DNA from: Brumimicrobium sp035497735
Lineage (GTDB): Bacteria > Bacteroidota > Bacteroidia > Flavobacteriales_D > Crocinitomicaceae
Length of the DNA stretch: 64,000 nt
Assembly: GCA_035497735.1 (NCBI GenBank)
Contig: DATJCX010000065.1
Span: 1 to 64,000, forward strand
Reading direction: 5' to 3'
In this document: piece after piece, positions 36,301 to 44,402 of the stretch
How positions within the stretch are numbered: the first letter of the stretch is position 1
Layout of the letters: every line of letters begins with the position of its first letter
The notes under the pieces: model-generated
The model's database searches: none
Seen by the model: only the letters and a program-made list of their open reading frames with translations
What the model was told of the DNA's origin: nothing
Made by a program: the position numbers and the translations under genes

Positions 36301-36763
36301 GGTCTATTTTCACATCTTTTCCTACAGGAAAGTCTGATTTTTCAATCAAATCATTAATCATTCCTTGAAGTCCCATTTCACGTCCGTCATCCGGATGATA
36401 AATACGAGTGATTCCGTAGGCTTCTAATTCTTTAATCTCAGAAGGCAAGATTGTTCCACCACCACCAGCGAAAATCTTGATTTGAGGCGCACCTTTTTCT
36501 TGCAATAAATCATACATGTACTTTAAATACTCTGTATGTCCACCTTGATAGGAAGTCATTGCAATTGCCTGTACATCCTCTTGAATAGCGCAGTTTACAA
36601 CTTCTTCAACACTTCTATCGTGTCCAAGATGAATTACTTCACATCCAGAAGACTGAATGATTCTACGCATGATATTAATAGCTGCATCGTGCCCATCGAA
36701 AAGAGAGGCTGCTGTTACTATTCTAATCTTATTTTTTGGTTTATACGGTGTAATTTTCTCCAT
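33383..36763 (-). CDS. icmF: Fused isobutyryl-CoA mutase (IcmF)
   Basis: IcmF interconverts isobutyryl-CoA and n-butyryl-CoA with adenosylcobalamin and carries its own G-protein chaperone. In order: B12-binding domain with DGHD (D23, H25 as the lower ligand), MeaB-like GTPase with Walker A GTGGAGKS at 203-210, a linker, and the TIM-barrel mutase. The barrel has F574 in YTAGLFPFKR and Q775 in AQNTCIF, where methylmalonyl-CoA mutase has Tyr and Arg; these are the residues that mark isobutyryl-type specificity. Start at 36763 gives MEKITPYKPKNK; a 32-codon extension would cross the promoter. Length 1126, usual for IcmF. It links to valine or butyrate metabolism. Confidence 0.93.
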   Translation of the reverse strand: MEKITPYKPKNKIRIVTAASLFDGHDAAINIMRRIIQSSGCEVIHLGHDRSVEEVVNCAIQEDVQAIAMTSYQGGHTEYLKYMYDLLQEKGAPQIKIFAGGGGTILPSEIKELEAYGITRIYHPDDGREMGLQGMINDLIEKSDFPVGKDVKIDPKVLKNKNSFEIAEVISAAENYLDDSKELFDQIHALAEDSKVPVLGITGTGGAGKSSLVDELVRRFLADFPDKRIAVVSVDPSKRKTGGALLGDRIRMNSVSNDRVYMRSLATRQSNLSLSRHVAEVMSVLKVAEFDLIILETSGIGQSDTEITSYSDVSLYVMTPEFGAATQLEKIDMLDFADVIALNKFDKRGALDALRDVRKQYQRNHLLFEESVDSMPVYGTIASQFNDPGMNQLYKVLMQKLNEKTEIDLQSTFEITDEMSEKIFIIPPSRTRYLSEISESNRAYDKWVDQQVEVADKLYGLQLSMDTLKSSEIEDKNRLIKILAETFEKLKMDINPHNWEALLTWKDKVQKYKDPIFSFKVRDKELKIETHTESLSHIQIPKVALPKYNGWGDILRWILQENVPGEFPYTAGLFPFKREGEDPTRMFAGEGGPERTNKRFHYVSLGMPAKRLSTAFDSVTLYGNNPDIRPDIYGKIGNSGVSICCLDDAKKLYSGFDLTDPKTSVSMTINGPAPMLLGFFMNAAIDQACEKYIVANGLEEEVQTKIDAIFKASGEEQPKYQGELPEGNNGLGLMLLGVTGDQVLPADVYNEIKTTTLSVVRGTVQADILKEDQAQNTCIFSTEFALRLMGDVQAFFIDHKVRNFYSVSISGYHIAEAGANPITQLALTLSNGFTYVEYYLSRGMDINDFGPNLSFFFSNGIDPEYAVIGRVARRIWAKAMREKYGADARSQMLKYHIQTSGRSLHAQEIAFNDIRTTLQALYAIYDNTNSLHTNAYDEAITTPTEESVRRAMAIQLIINRELGLAKNENPIQGAFIIEELTDLVEEAVLMEFDRITERGGVLGAMETMYQRSKIQEESLYYEHLKHSGEYPIIGVNTFKDSKGSPTIIPDEVIRATEEEKQYQITMLKELHERNEEKAAEWLAELRTAAIQNDNMFEIMMEAAKYCSLGQITQALFEVGGQYRRNM

Positions 36764-36783
36764 AATTTCTAAATGAATGGTTG

Positions 36784-36791
36784 CAAATATA
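36784..36791 (-). promoter_or_regulatory. Promoter -7 element of icmF
   Basis: TATATTTG on the - strand, 20 nt before the ATG at 36763. Confidence 0.65.
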
Positions 36792-36920
36792 ACGAAAATA
36801 GCAGAAACAATAACAGAAAGATAATGAGAAAGAGATTGAGCACAAAAATGAGAAAGCATCCAAGAAACAGAAGTACTTATTTCAACCCTTTTGAAAATAT
36901 AAATTCCTAGAAGTTTAGCG

Positions 36921-37991
36921 CTAAAAATTCATCACGCTATTCTGCTTATTGATTGATTCTTGATGGATAGCATCTAATATAATTCTTAGGAATTCTTCTG
37001 ACAATCCCAACTCATTTGACTTTGCCAATTGTTTATGTACGATTGTATGCCAATGTTTTGATTGTAGAATTACAATTCCATTTTCTCTTTTATACTTCCC
37101 GATATCTTCAGCGATTTGCATTCTAAGTTGTAACAACTGAAACAATTCATCGTCCAACTCAGAAATTTTTCTTCTTTGTAATTCTAAAAAACCAACTTCG
37201 CCTTCTTCAAGTACCTCATCTCTTAGAATTAATTGATTCAATAACTCTTGAAGATTATCTGGTGTGATTTGTTGTTCAGCGTCCGACCATGCCTTGTCTG
37301 GATTTGGATGTGTCTCAATCATCAATCCTGCAAAATTTAAATCCATCGCTTTTTGTGCAATCGACAGTAGGTCAGTTCTGTTTCCACAGATGTGACTTGG
37401 GTCATTAATGATTGGAATCTCCGGCATTTTCTCCATCAACCCAATAGGAATTTCCCAATTTGGAGCATTTCTATATTTTGGATGATTGTAAACTGAAAAA
37501 CCTCTGTGAATTCCCACTAAGTCTTTGACATTTGCTTTCGCCAAACGTTCAAATGCACCAATCCACAGATTTAAGTCTGGATTTATTGGGTTCTTTATCA
37601 TCACAGGAATATCCGTACCGCGAATAGCATCAGCAATTTCTTGAACAGCAAAAGGATTAACTGTTGTTCTTGCACCTATCCAAAGAACATCAACCCCAGC
37701 TTTCAAGGCTAATTCGACATGTTGTGCATTGGCAATTTCTGTTGCAACCGGCAATCCTGCTGTCTTTCCCGCTTCCACTAACCAAGGCAATCCGATTCCA
37801 CCAACGCCTTCAAAAGAATTAGGCCGTGTACGAGGCTTCCAAATTCCACCTCTCAGCAACTTCACATTTGAATTTTTTGCAATTGATTGCGCGATGTCAA
37901 GCATTTGTTCTTGACTTTCTACGCTACAAGGACCCGCCACTACAAAAGGTCGTTTTGCCTCTTTTACGTTTTCTACCAACTTAAAACTCAT
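36921..37991 (-). CDS. Bifunctional DAHP synthase / chorismate mutase (type II)
   Basis: The first domain (residues 1-255) condenses phosphoenolpyruvate and erythrose 4-phosphate at the head of the shikimate pathway; motifs are VVAGPCSVES, LRGGIWKPRTRP and NDPSHICG. The second domain (about 265-350, starting LQRRKISELDDELFQLLQLR) is an AroQ-type chorismate mutase, with the conserved R and K of IGKYKRENG. The fusion order, synthase first, is the usual Bacteroidota arrangement; the mutase probably provides feedback sensing as well as activity. It is followed 32 bp upstream on the same strand by a lipoprotein gene, possibly co-transcribed. Confidence 0.95.
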   Translation of the reverse strand: MSFKLVENVKEAKRPFVVAGPCSVESQEQMLDIAQSIAKNSNVKLLRGGIWKPRTRPNSFEGVGGIGLPWLVEAGKTAGLPVATEIANAQHVELALKAGVDVLWIGARTTVNPFAVQEIADAIRGTDIPVMIKNPINPDLNLWIGAFERLAKANVKDLVGIHRGFSVYNHPKYRNAPNWEIPIGLMEKMPEIPIINDPSHICGNRTDLLSIAQKAMDLNFAGLMIETHPNPDKAWSDAEQQITPDNLQELLNQLILRDEVLEEGEVGFLELQRRKISELDDELFQLLQLRMQIAEDIGKYKRENGIVILQSKHWHTIVHKQLAKSNELGLSEEFLRIILDAIHQESINKQNSVMNF

Positions 37992-38024
37992 GTATTATTT
38001 TCTTTTCTTCTATTAATTTGTCTT

Positions 38025-38543
38025 TTACCATGGAATCTTGGCAAACTCTCCGTTTGTTAGAAACAAAGTATCAAACCCATTATTGGCTACAAATTTAGCC
38101 TGAAAATATCCTGAAAGTTCATTTTCGACATGATTAATGTCAGAAAGAACAACCATTCCACTATAAAGCGTTGGATAATCTTTAAAAGCATAAGTTGAAG
38201 TTGACTGTGCTTGCTCTATTGGTCGGCCACCCAAACTGTCACCTTCTGTTAGATTCAACCTAATATCCAGACTATCATTTTTAAACCTTAAATTCCAATT
38301 AGGATTTTTAGTCAATGTGTAATCTGTAAAACTCACAAACTTGCCGTTGACTTTAACTTGTACAAATTCATCAACCGCTGTAGGAACAAAGTCGCAAGGA
38401 GGACAAACCCCACCACAATCTGTTTTTTCTTCTTTTTCAGGATCAAAGATTCCATCATGACAAGATTGCTCTTCCTTTTTACAAGAAGTCAAAAATAAGA
38501 ATCCGACTAAAAAAAGAGAGTATATGCTATATTTTATTTTCAT
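38025..38543 (-). CDS. Lipoprotein with DCGG-type Cys-rich motif
   Basis: The signal MKIKYSIYSLFLVGFLFLTSC ends in lipid Cys 21. It is followed by CHDGIFDPEKEEKTDCGG and VCPPC, a compact four-Cys motif (C.DGI...DCGG.C..C) that recurs in surface proteins of Bacteroidota. The remaining 120 residues are beta-rich and of unknown fold. The ATG at 38543 lies 27 nt from a promoter element on the - strand that overlaps the promoter of the divergent yigZ gene. Confidence 0.75.
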   Translation of the reverse strand: MKIKYSIYSLFLVGFLFLTSCKKEEQSCHDGIFDPEKEEKTDCGGVCPPCDFVPTAVDEFVQVKVNGKFVSFTDYTLTKNPNWNLRFKNDSLDIRLNLTEGDSLGGRPIEQAQSTSTYAFKDYPTLYSGMVVLSDINHVENELSGYFQAKFVANNGFDTLFLTNGEFAKIPW

Positions 38544-38555
38544 GACTTACTTTAT

Positions 38556-38563
38556 TATATTTG
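38556..38563 (+). promoter_or_regulatory. Promoter -7 element facing yigZ
   Basis: TATATTTG matches exactly. Its last three bases are the TTG that would be the first in-frame start of yigZ, so either the promoter or that start is not used. Confidence 0.5.
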
Positions 38564-39193
38564 CAAAAATCAAATTTACTGAAAATACCAACAACATACA
38601 AAACATTGAAAGACACTTCTGAAGGTCTTTACAAAGAAAAGGGTTCTAAATTTATTGGAATCGCAACTTATTGTGAAGACGAAGAGGAAGCGAAAGAGCT
38701 TATTGCACGCTGGCGAAACGAACATCATCAAGCGAGACACCTTTGTTGGGCTTATCGTTTTGGTATCAACAAAGACTTATACAGAGCGAATGACGACGGT
38801 GAACCGAGCAATAGTGCAGGCGCTCCTATCTTAGGACAAATTCAATCTTTTGACTTAACCAATGTTTTGATTGGCGTAGTGCGCTACTATGGTGGTGTAA
38901 AACTAGGAGTTGGTGGACTTATCAACGCATACAGAACGGCTGCTAAAGATGCTATTGAAAATGGAATTATCGTAGAAGAGGTCGTTAAAGATAGGTTTAC
39001 GATGACTTTTAGTTATTTGGACATGCCATTGATTATGGATGTTGTGAAAGGTAGTGAAGCCACAATCAACAAACAGGAATTTACGAATGATTGCTTTTTA
39101 AGAATAGCCATTCGCATTGAAGCGACTGAACAGCTCTTGGAGAAACTGGCAGATTTCACGTCTTTAAAAATCGAGAAAATTGGAACGTATTAA
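38561..39193 (+). CDS. yigZ: YigZ/IMPACT family protein
   Basis: YigZ-family proteins have an N-terminal UPF0029 domain; the eukaryotic member IMPACT controls GCN2, while the bacterial role is unclear. The family core is visible as YKTLKDTSEGLYKEKGSKF, then DDGEPSNSAGAPIL and VRYYGGVKLGVGGL. Length about 205 is typical. The start is uncertain: no ATG precedes the domain. TTG 38561 lies inside a promoter element; CTG 38579 or ATA 38585 would fit the alignment and promoter better. It overlaps the peptidase gene by 14 bp. Confidence 0.88.
   Translation: MQKSNLLKIPTTYKTLKDTSEGLYKEKGSKFIGIATYCEDEEEAKELIARWRNEHHQARHLCWAYRFGINKDLYRANDDGEPSNSAGAPILGQIQSFDLTNVLIGVVRYYGGVKLGVGGLINAYRTAAKDAIENGIIVEEVVKDRFTMTFSYLDMPLIMDVVKGSEATINKQEFTNDCFLRIAIRIEATEQLLEKLADFTSLKIEKIGTY
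38571..38578 (-). promoter_or_regulatory. Promoter -7 element of the 38543 lipoprotein
   Basis: TAAATTTG on the - strand, 27 nt before the ATG, lying 8 bp from the divergent yigZ element. Confidence 0.5.
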
Positions 39194-40121
39194 TAGCAAT
39201 CTGCTAAAGGAACTCATAAAGGTAAGAGGTACTTCTGGCGACGAATCACGAATTAAGGACTTCATTCTAACGTATATTGAAGAAAATAAAGCGAATTGGA
39301 AATCTCCGGTAACGATTTATGAAGGAGAGAATTTTCAAGACGCTATCGTTCTTGTATTCGGTCAGCCTAAAACGGCAGTATTTGCCCATATAGACACTAT
39401 AGGCTACATGGTTGGATACAATAACAGCTTAATGAAAATCGGAAGTCCTGTAAATATTGACACAGCTCGATTAGTTGGAAGTGACAGTAAAGGAAAGATT
39501 GAAACAGAATTGATGATGATGGAGCATCCTTTTGGTCAAACGCAACTTAAATGTCTTTGTGAACGGGAGATAGACAGAGGAACAATACTCACTTACAAGC
39601 CAAGATTCATACAAAAGGAAACATACATACAAAGTCCGTACTTAGACAATAGACTAGGAGTTTTAAACGCACTTCATCTTGCTGAAGGTTTAGAAAACGG
39701 CGCAATCGTATTCTCGACTTATGAAGAGCATGGAGGCGGTTCTGTTGGCTTTTTAGCTAAGTTTTTATTCGAGAAATATGGAACAAGGCAAGCTTTAATT
39801 TCGGATATCACTTGGGTAACGGACGGTATCAAACATGGCGAAGGAGTTGTTATCTCTATGCGTGACCAGCATATACCAAGGAGAAGTTATTTAAATCAGT
39901 TAATTGCTATCGCAAAAGAGAATAACATCCAATTCCAACTAGAAGTAGAATCTGCAGGAGGAAGTGATGGTTCTTATCTGCAAAAATCTAATTTTCCATT
40001 CGACTGGTGCTTTGTGGGTGCTCCGGAAAGTAATGCGCATACTCCAAAGGAAAAGGTTTATATCTCAGACATTGTTGAAATGATGAAGTTCTATGAGATT
40101 ATCATGAATAAAATAGGCTGA
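39180..40121 (+). CDS. M42/M28-type zinc aminopeptidase-like protein
   Basis: Enzymes of this clan are cytosolic di-zinc aminopeptidases. Candidate ligands are seen in order: His and Asp in FAHIDTIGY, Asp in SPYLDNRLG, the Glu-Glu pair in STYEEHGGG, Asp in LISDITWV, and His in SNAHTPKEKV. The length of 313 residues is slightly below the family average of about 350, mainly because the inserted lid domain is small. Translation starts at the TTG at 39180, 14 bp inside the yigZ gene; no ATG is available, so it is likely translated by coupling to yigZ. Confidence 0.85.
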   Translation: MERINSNLLKELIKVRGTSGDESRIKDFILTYIEENKANWKSPVTIYEGENFQDAIVLVFGQPKTAVFAHIDTIGYMVGYNNSLMKIGSPVNIDTARLVGSDSKGKIETELMMMEHPFGQTQLKCLCEREIDRGTILTYKPRFIQKETYIQSPYLDNRLGVLNALHLAEGLENGAIVFSTYEEHGGGSVGFLAKFLFEKYGTRQALISDITWVTDGIKHGEGVVISMRDQHIPRRSYLNQLIAIAKENNIQFQLEVESAGGSDGSYLQKSNFPFDWCFVGAPESNAHTPKEKVYISDIVEMMKFYEIIMNKIG

Positions 40122-40276
40122 GTTTATTAAGCCTTGCGATAATAAGACCCTAAAAAAGAAATACTAAAAGAAATACTTACAGCACAACAACAGATGAAAA
40201 CGTTTCAAATTCTCAAAAAAGAATGTACATTGCAAAAAACATCAAGTTTGTATGGCTATAATTGTCATATAAAGAC

Positions 40277-40284
40277 TATTTTTG
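40277..40284 (+). promoter_or_regulatory. Promoter -7 element of the LpxL-like gene
   Basis: TATTTTTG matches TAnnTTTG, 18 nt before the ATG at 40303. Confidence 0.5.
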
Positions 40285-40302
40285 CTGATTATTTTTTTAT
40301 AA

Positions 40303-41181
40303 ATGTCTAAACTCTTAAGTGCCTTAATATATTATTTGATTGTGATTCCAATATCATATCTTCCATTTGGGCTGCTTTATATTATTTCAGACATTGTTTT
40401 CGTAGTTCTATATTATGTCGTTGGTTACAGAAAGAAAGTTGTTCAAGAAAACATTGCGCATTCTTTTCCAAACCTTAATTCAGAAGAAAGAAAAGACATT
40501 GAAAAGAAATTTTACAAACATTTTGCTGACTTTTTAGTAGAAAGTGCTAAATCTTTAAGCATATCCAATAAATCCATTCAAGAAAGATGTGCAATCATCA
40601 ATCCTGAAATGGCCAACAAACATTTTGAGCAAGGTAAAGATGTGATTGTCTTATGCGGTCACTACAACAACTGGGAGTATTACGCAGTTGGTTTAGCGCA
40701 ACAAATGAAACATCAAGTTATTGCTGCTTACCATCCTTTAAAGAACGGCTATTTTAATGAGAAAATTCTTCAGGCACGTCAGCGTTTTGGCTTAAAGATG
40801 GTGAGTATGAAGCAAGTTCCACGTTTCTTTGCCGATCCAAATGGAAAAGCACCAACTTTAACAGTCATGTTGAATGACCAATCTCCGGGAGATCCAAAGA
40901 ATGCATATTGGAATACTTTCCTAAATCAAGAAACAGGATGGATGAGAGGTGCTGAAAAATTGGCGAAAAAATATAACCAAGTTGTACTGTTCGGTTCTAT
41001 TCATAAGAAAAAACGTGGGTTTTACGAAGTTCAATTTCAACTTATCAGCGAAAATATTGAAGTAGAAAAAGAAGGGTATGTGTTAGACAAGCATGCTGAA
41101 CTTCTCGAAAAGATCATTCGCCAAGAACCAGAATACTGGTTATGGTCACACAGAAGATGGAAGCATAAAAGGCCTAATTAA
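40303..41181 (+). CDS. LpxL/HtrB-type lysophospholipid or lipid A acyltransferase
   Basis: These inner-membrane enzymes add a secondary acyl chain to lipid A or a related lipid. An N-terminal hydrophobic segment (about 8-40) anchors the protein. The catalytic HX4E is H120-Y-N-N-W-E125 within CGHYNNWEYY. A second block, DQSPGDPKNAYWNTFLNQET, is the substrate loop usual in the family, and the C-terminus WLWSHRRWKHKRP is a family hallmark. The start is the first ATG, well placed behind a promoter element. It is monocistronic. Confidence 0.92.
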   Translation: MSKLLSALIYYLIVIPISYLPFGLLYIISDIVFVVLYYVVGYRKKVVQENIAHSFPNLNSEERKDIEKKFYKHFADFLVESAKSLSISNKSIQERCAIINPEMANKHFEQGKDVIVLCGHYNNWEYYAVGLAQQMKHQVIAAYHPLKNGYFNEKILQARQRFGLKMVSMKQVPRFFADPNGKAPTLTVMLNDQSPGDPKNAYWNTFLNQETGWMRGAEKLAKKYNQVVLFGSIHKKKRGFYEVQFQLISENIEVEKEGYVLDKHAELLEKIIRQEPEYWLWSHRRWKHKRPN

Positions 41182-41248
41182 AAGGAGGTTTTCGCTAAAA
41201 TAAATTATTGACAGCCTATTTCTTTCTTACTACAACTAAAAATCATTA

Positions 41249-41256
41249 TTTTTGAA
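41249..41256 (+). promoter_or_regulatory. Promoter -7 element of the OmpA-type lipoprotein
   Basis: TATTTTTG matches TAnnTTTG, 19 nt before the ATG at 41276. Confidence 0.5.
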
Positions 41257-41275
41257 ATAAAAATCGAATCATTCT

Positions 41276-42280
41276 ATGAAAAATAAATTCTTATTCGCTA
41301 TAGCTTTTGGCTCATTATTCTTAACTTATTCTTGCGCTCCTGTGTATAAATGCGGGGAAGAGAAACCGGCAAAAGGAGTTGCTGGCTCTAACAGGCTTCT
41401 TGATGTAGTTAAAGAAAGAGATGAACTATGTGATTTACTTGATTCAAAAGATCAGGAAACTGCTTATCTAGTTACAAGAAATCAAGCTTTAACTTTTATC
41501 AATGACAGTTTAGAAACTAAAATTGAAGAAGTTAAAACGGAGTACAATACCTTAAAAGGTGAACACAATCAATTAGGTAAAGAACATACAGCATTAAAGA
41601 AAGAACATCTTTCTTTAAGTCAGAACTTCTCTGATGAAGTTAGTAAAAACCTTTCTCAAGGACATTTATACGACGAGAGGTTAAAGGAAAAAGAACGTCG
41701 TTTACAACTAAGAGAAGATGACTTGACGGCCCTTGAAAAAGAAGTACAGGCACGTGAAGGAAGAATTCATGAGTTGGAGTCAGAATTAGCAAGACAAGAT
41801 TCTATCGCTAAAAGAATGAATCAACTTTTACATGAAGCTTTACTAGGGTTTAACTCAGATGAATTAACAACAGAAGTTAAAAACGGTAAAGTATATGTTT
41901 TAATGTCTGACAAGTTAATGTTCCAATCTGGGAAGGCTGATGTTCAAGCAAAAGGAAAGGATGCACTAAAAGCTTTAGCAGACGTTTTAAAGAAAAACAC
42001 AGGTTTCACTATTTTGGTAGAAGGACACACGGATAATGTTCCAATTAAAACAGCAAGGTATAAAGACAACTGGGACTTAAGTGTTGATAGAGCGACTTCA
42101 ATTGTTAGAATTCTACAAGATGACTATAAAGTTGACCCATTGTCTCTAACGGCATCAGGAAGAGGAGAATTCTATCCAAGAGCTGATAACAATACGGCAA
42201 GCGGAAAAGCGAAAAATAGAAGAACAGAAATTATTCTTTCTCCGAACTTAACGGAATTAATGGAAATGATAGGGAAGTAA
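41276..42280 (+). CDS. OmpA-family lipoprotein with coiled-coil stalk
   Basis: The signal MKNKFLFAIAFGSLFLTYSC gives lipid Cys 20. Residues about 45-190 form a long coiled coil, and about 215-334 form an OmpA-like peptidoglycan-binding domain (ILVEGHTDNVP, then SVDRATSIVRIL and GEFYPRADNNTASGKAKNRR). Such proteins link the outer membrane to the cell wall, the coil spanning the periplasm. It is monocistronic with its own promoter and terminator. Confidence 0.92.
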   Translation: MKNKFLFAIAFGSLFLTYSCAPVYKCGEEKPAKGVAGSNRLLDVVKERDELCDLLDSKDQETAYLVTRNQALTFINDSLETKIEEVKTEYNTLKGEHNQLGKEHTALKKEHLSLSQNFSDEVSKNLSQGHLYDERLKEKERRLQLREDDLTALEKEVQAREGRIHELESELARQDSIAKRMNQLLHEALLGFNSDELTTEVKNGKVYVLMSDKLMFQSGKADVQAKGKDALKALADVLKKNTGFTILVEGHTDNVPIKTARYKDNWDLSVDRATSIVRILQDDYKVDPLSLTASGRGEFYPRADNNTASGKAKNRRTEIILSPNLTELMEMIGK

Positions 42281-42295
42281 TTTCCTTTAAATAAT

Positions 42296-42347
42296 TGGAT
42301 GTTTTAAAACTGAGTAAATATTCCGTTTTTGAAACATCCATTTTTTT
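42296..42347 (+). terminator. Terminator of the OmpA-type lipoprotein
   Basis: TGGATGTTT pairs with AAACATCCA around an AT-rich loop and is followed by T7. Confidence 0.85.
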
Positions 42348-42400
42348 ATTACAAAACACGGTGTTACATATCGCATGCTTTTTCTTGCAAAAGAATAAGG

Positions 42401-42871
42401 TTACTTTTCCTCTTGTCCAACCTCCAACGCTGATTGCATAAGACTTCTTTTATTTAGTAAATAATAAGAGAAAATTGAGACTACAAAACACAATGTCCAA
42501 GCAATAATTTCAGCTTTTATCAAATAATAATCGTTGTGTTTCCAATTACTAAATGCTAAATAAGTTATCGGTGTCGTAAGCGTAAGAAAAAAGCCTATTG
42601 CAATTAAGGACAGTGGACTACTTTTCTTGAAAATGTTTCGGAAGATACTCACAATGAGGTAATAAGTAGCGAAACTTATCATAAAAGGGATAATATTATA
42701 GAACATTGAAACAGCTACCATATTTACAAAAGTCATATCCGCCGCTCCTGGAAAACTTTTAATAGTTTGTGGAAGATAAGTTTCATTCGTCAGGTTATAC
42801 TTCATGAGAATAAAGTAAAAAACCATAAACGAAAGATCTTTAATTAAGATATGTACAGGAAACCACTTCAT
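42401..42871 (-). CDS. Small integral membrane protein of unknown function
   Basis: Four hydrophobic helices are visible (about 10-25, 50-78, 84-106 and 118-140) in 156 residues, with a charged C-terminus. I do not recognise the family. It is the last gene after menI-like and menF-like genes on the same strand, 22 bp after menF, so it may be co-transcribed with them; a direct role in menaquinone synthesis is not shown. Confidence 0.65.
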   Translation of the reverse strand: MKWFPVHILIKDLSFMVFYFILMKYNLTNETYLPQTIKSFPGAADMTFVNMVAVSMFYNIIPFMISFATYYLIVSIFRNIFKKSSPLSLIAIGFFLTLTTPITYLAFSNWKHNDYYLIKAEIIAWTLCFVVSIFSYYLLNKRSLMQSALEVGQEEK

Positions 42872-42893
42872 CTCAGTTTAATCATTCATAAAA

Positions 42894-43871
42894 TCAGTCT
42901 TTATTTATCACTGCCAAAAGCGTTTCACTTTTCGCTTCTGTTTCTCTCCACTCCGCTCCTATATCAGAATCTTTTGTAATTCCTCCACCAAGATACAAAG
43001 CGTATTTCGTTTGAAGAATCTGCATACATCTTAAATTCACATAAACCTTTAAATCTTCTTCTCCTTTCCAACCGATAAGTCCTGCGTAAAACGCTCTTTC
43101 ATGTGGTTCCATTTCAAGAATATATGCTTGTGCTTTTTCCATTGGCGTTCCGCAAACTGCTGGTGTTGGATGCATATCATTGATTAGTGCATTCCACTTA
43201 TTCGACTCAATTTGGAATTCATAATTCGTTCTTAAATGATAGACCGCTCCATTCTTAACCGTTTCTGTTGGAAATACAGTCAAATCTTTTGGAGAATGTG
43301 CACTGATTTTTTCTTTTACATAATCTACAACATACTGATGTTCCACCTCTTCTTTTTCTGTCCAAGCAGTACTTTCCTCTGCCTTCGTTCCAGCAAGTGC
43401 CATAGAGTATAATTTCTCTTCATCACCTTGCACTAATACCTCTGGTGTTGCACCTACCCAGGTTCCAAACTTTTCATCACTCGCTAGGTAAACCAAAGCT
43501 TCTTTAGAATAAGTAGCGGCCAATGCTTTCAATGTTTGAAAAACCGGTTGTTTTCCTCTTTCTACTTCTTTAATTCTAGAGTAAATTGCTTTTTGAATGT
43601 CGTTTTCTTGGAAATAGTCAATAAAAATCTCTAATCCTTGTAAATAATATCGTCCATTCACAAAAAAGACAGAACCGTCATCATTGAAACTTAAATTTTC
43701 GTCGGTGAAAACATCGATTTCCTTTTCCTTTTCAAAAAAATACATTTTATCCTTTGTGAAATCCGTGATAAAAAAATGGTCATCTTTTAAGTTTTCCAAC
43801 TTTTCAGCATGCCACTTCCCTTCATATATTTTCAACTCCTCATTGGGAAATTGAATTGCTAGTATTGCCAT
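42894..43871 (-). CDS. menF: Isochorismate synthase (chorismate-binding enzyme)
   Basis: Isochorismate synthase converts chorismate to isochorismate for menaquinone (or siderophores). The C-terminal half has the chorismate-binding signature: HPTPAVCGTPMEKA, EPHERAFYAGLIGWKG and GGGITKDSDIGAEWRETEAK, including the conserved Glu and Lys residues. At 325 residues it is shorter at the N-terminus than E. coli MenF (431), as is common in Bacteroidota. The neighbouring hotdog thioesterase supports the menaquinone pathway. No other men gene lies in the window. Confidence 0.88.
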   Translation of the reverse strand: MAILAIQFPNEELKIYEGKWHAEKLENLKDDHFFITDFTKDKMYFFEKEKEIDVFTDENLSFNDDGSVFFVNGRYYLQGLEIFIDYFQENDIQKAIYSRIKEVERGKQPVFQTLKALAATYSKEALVYLASDEKFGTWVGATPEVLVQGDEEKLYSMALAGTKAEESTAWTEKEEVEHQYVVDYVKEKISAHSPKDLTVFPTETVKNGAVYHLRTNYEFQIESNKWNALINDMHPTPAVCGTPMEKAQAYILEMEPHERAFYAGLIGWKGEEDLKVYVNLRCMQILQTKYALYLGGGITKDSDIGAEWRETEAKSETLLAVINKD

Positions 43872-43877
43872 AAAATT

Positions 43878-44297
43878 CTATTTTCTTGCGATTATCATCA
43901 CTGTTAACCTTCCTGTACAAATCAACGCTCCTGTTTCATTATTGGTTATATCCACTTGCCAAACATGTGTTCTTTTTCCTGCGTGAACAATTTTCCCCAC
44001 TGCTTTTACCAAACCAGAAGAAATTCCTCCGATATGATTTGCATTGATTTCAATTCCAACTGGTGCTTCTTTTTCCAAATCGATTAGTAAAGTAGATCCC
44101 ATCGAACCAATCGTTTCGATAAGCGCGGCACTTGCACCACCATGCAGTAATTTCATTGGCTGATGCGTTCTTGAATCAACAGGCATCGTAGCGACTATAT
44201 AGTCTTCGCCAACTTCTATGCATTTAATATCAAGGTGCTCTATCATCGTGTCTTTAGCAAAAGAATTCACAAAATCTGGGCTTACTCTTTTTAACAT
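43878..44297 (-). CDS. menI: Hotdog-fold thioesterase, probably 1,4-dihydroxy-2-naphthoyl-CoA hydrolase
   Basis: Enzymes of the PaaI/MenI hotdog family hydrolyse acyl-CoA. The family pattern HQPMKLLHGGASAALIETIGS carries the conserved Gly-Gly and Glu of the active site, followed by VGIEINANHIGG. Its 139 residues are typical. It starts the operon with menF 6 bp downstream, so the natural substrate is likely dihydroxynaphthoyl-CoA; that step is inferred from position. It diverges from murB. Confidence 0.8.
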   Translation of the reverse strand: MLKRVSPDFVNSFAKDTMIEHLDIKCIEVGEDYIVATMPVDSRTHQPMKLLHGGASAALIETIGSMGSTLLIDLEKEAPVGIEINANHIGGISSGLVKAVGKIVHAGKRTHVWQVDITNNETGALICTGRLTVMIIARK

Positions 44298-44387
44298 TTT
44301 AATCTATATTATAGTTTTTAAACAATTATCAGGGGATAAAACAATCAAAAAATCATTTTGTGCAGCATAAAACTGCTTACATTCGTA

Positions 44388-44395
44388 GTAAAATT
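44388..44395 (+). promoter_or_regulatory. Candidate promoter -7 element of murB
   Basis: TACATTCG matches TAnnTTTG at seven of eight positions and lies 7 nt before the ATG at 44403. It also makes the longer frame from 44358 unlikely. Confidence 0.4.
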
Positions 44396-44402
44396 AATAA
44401 AA

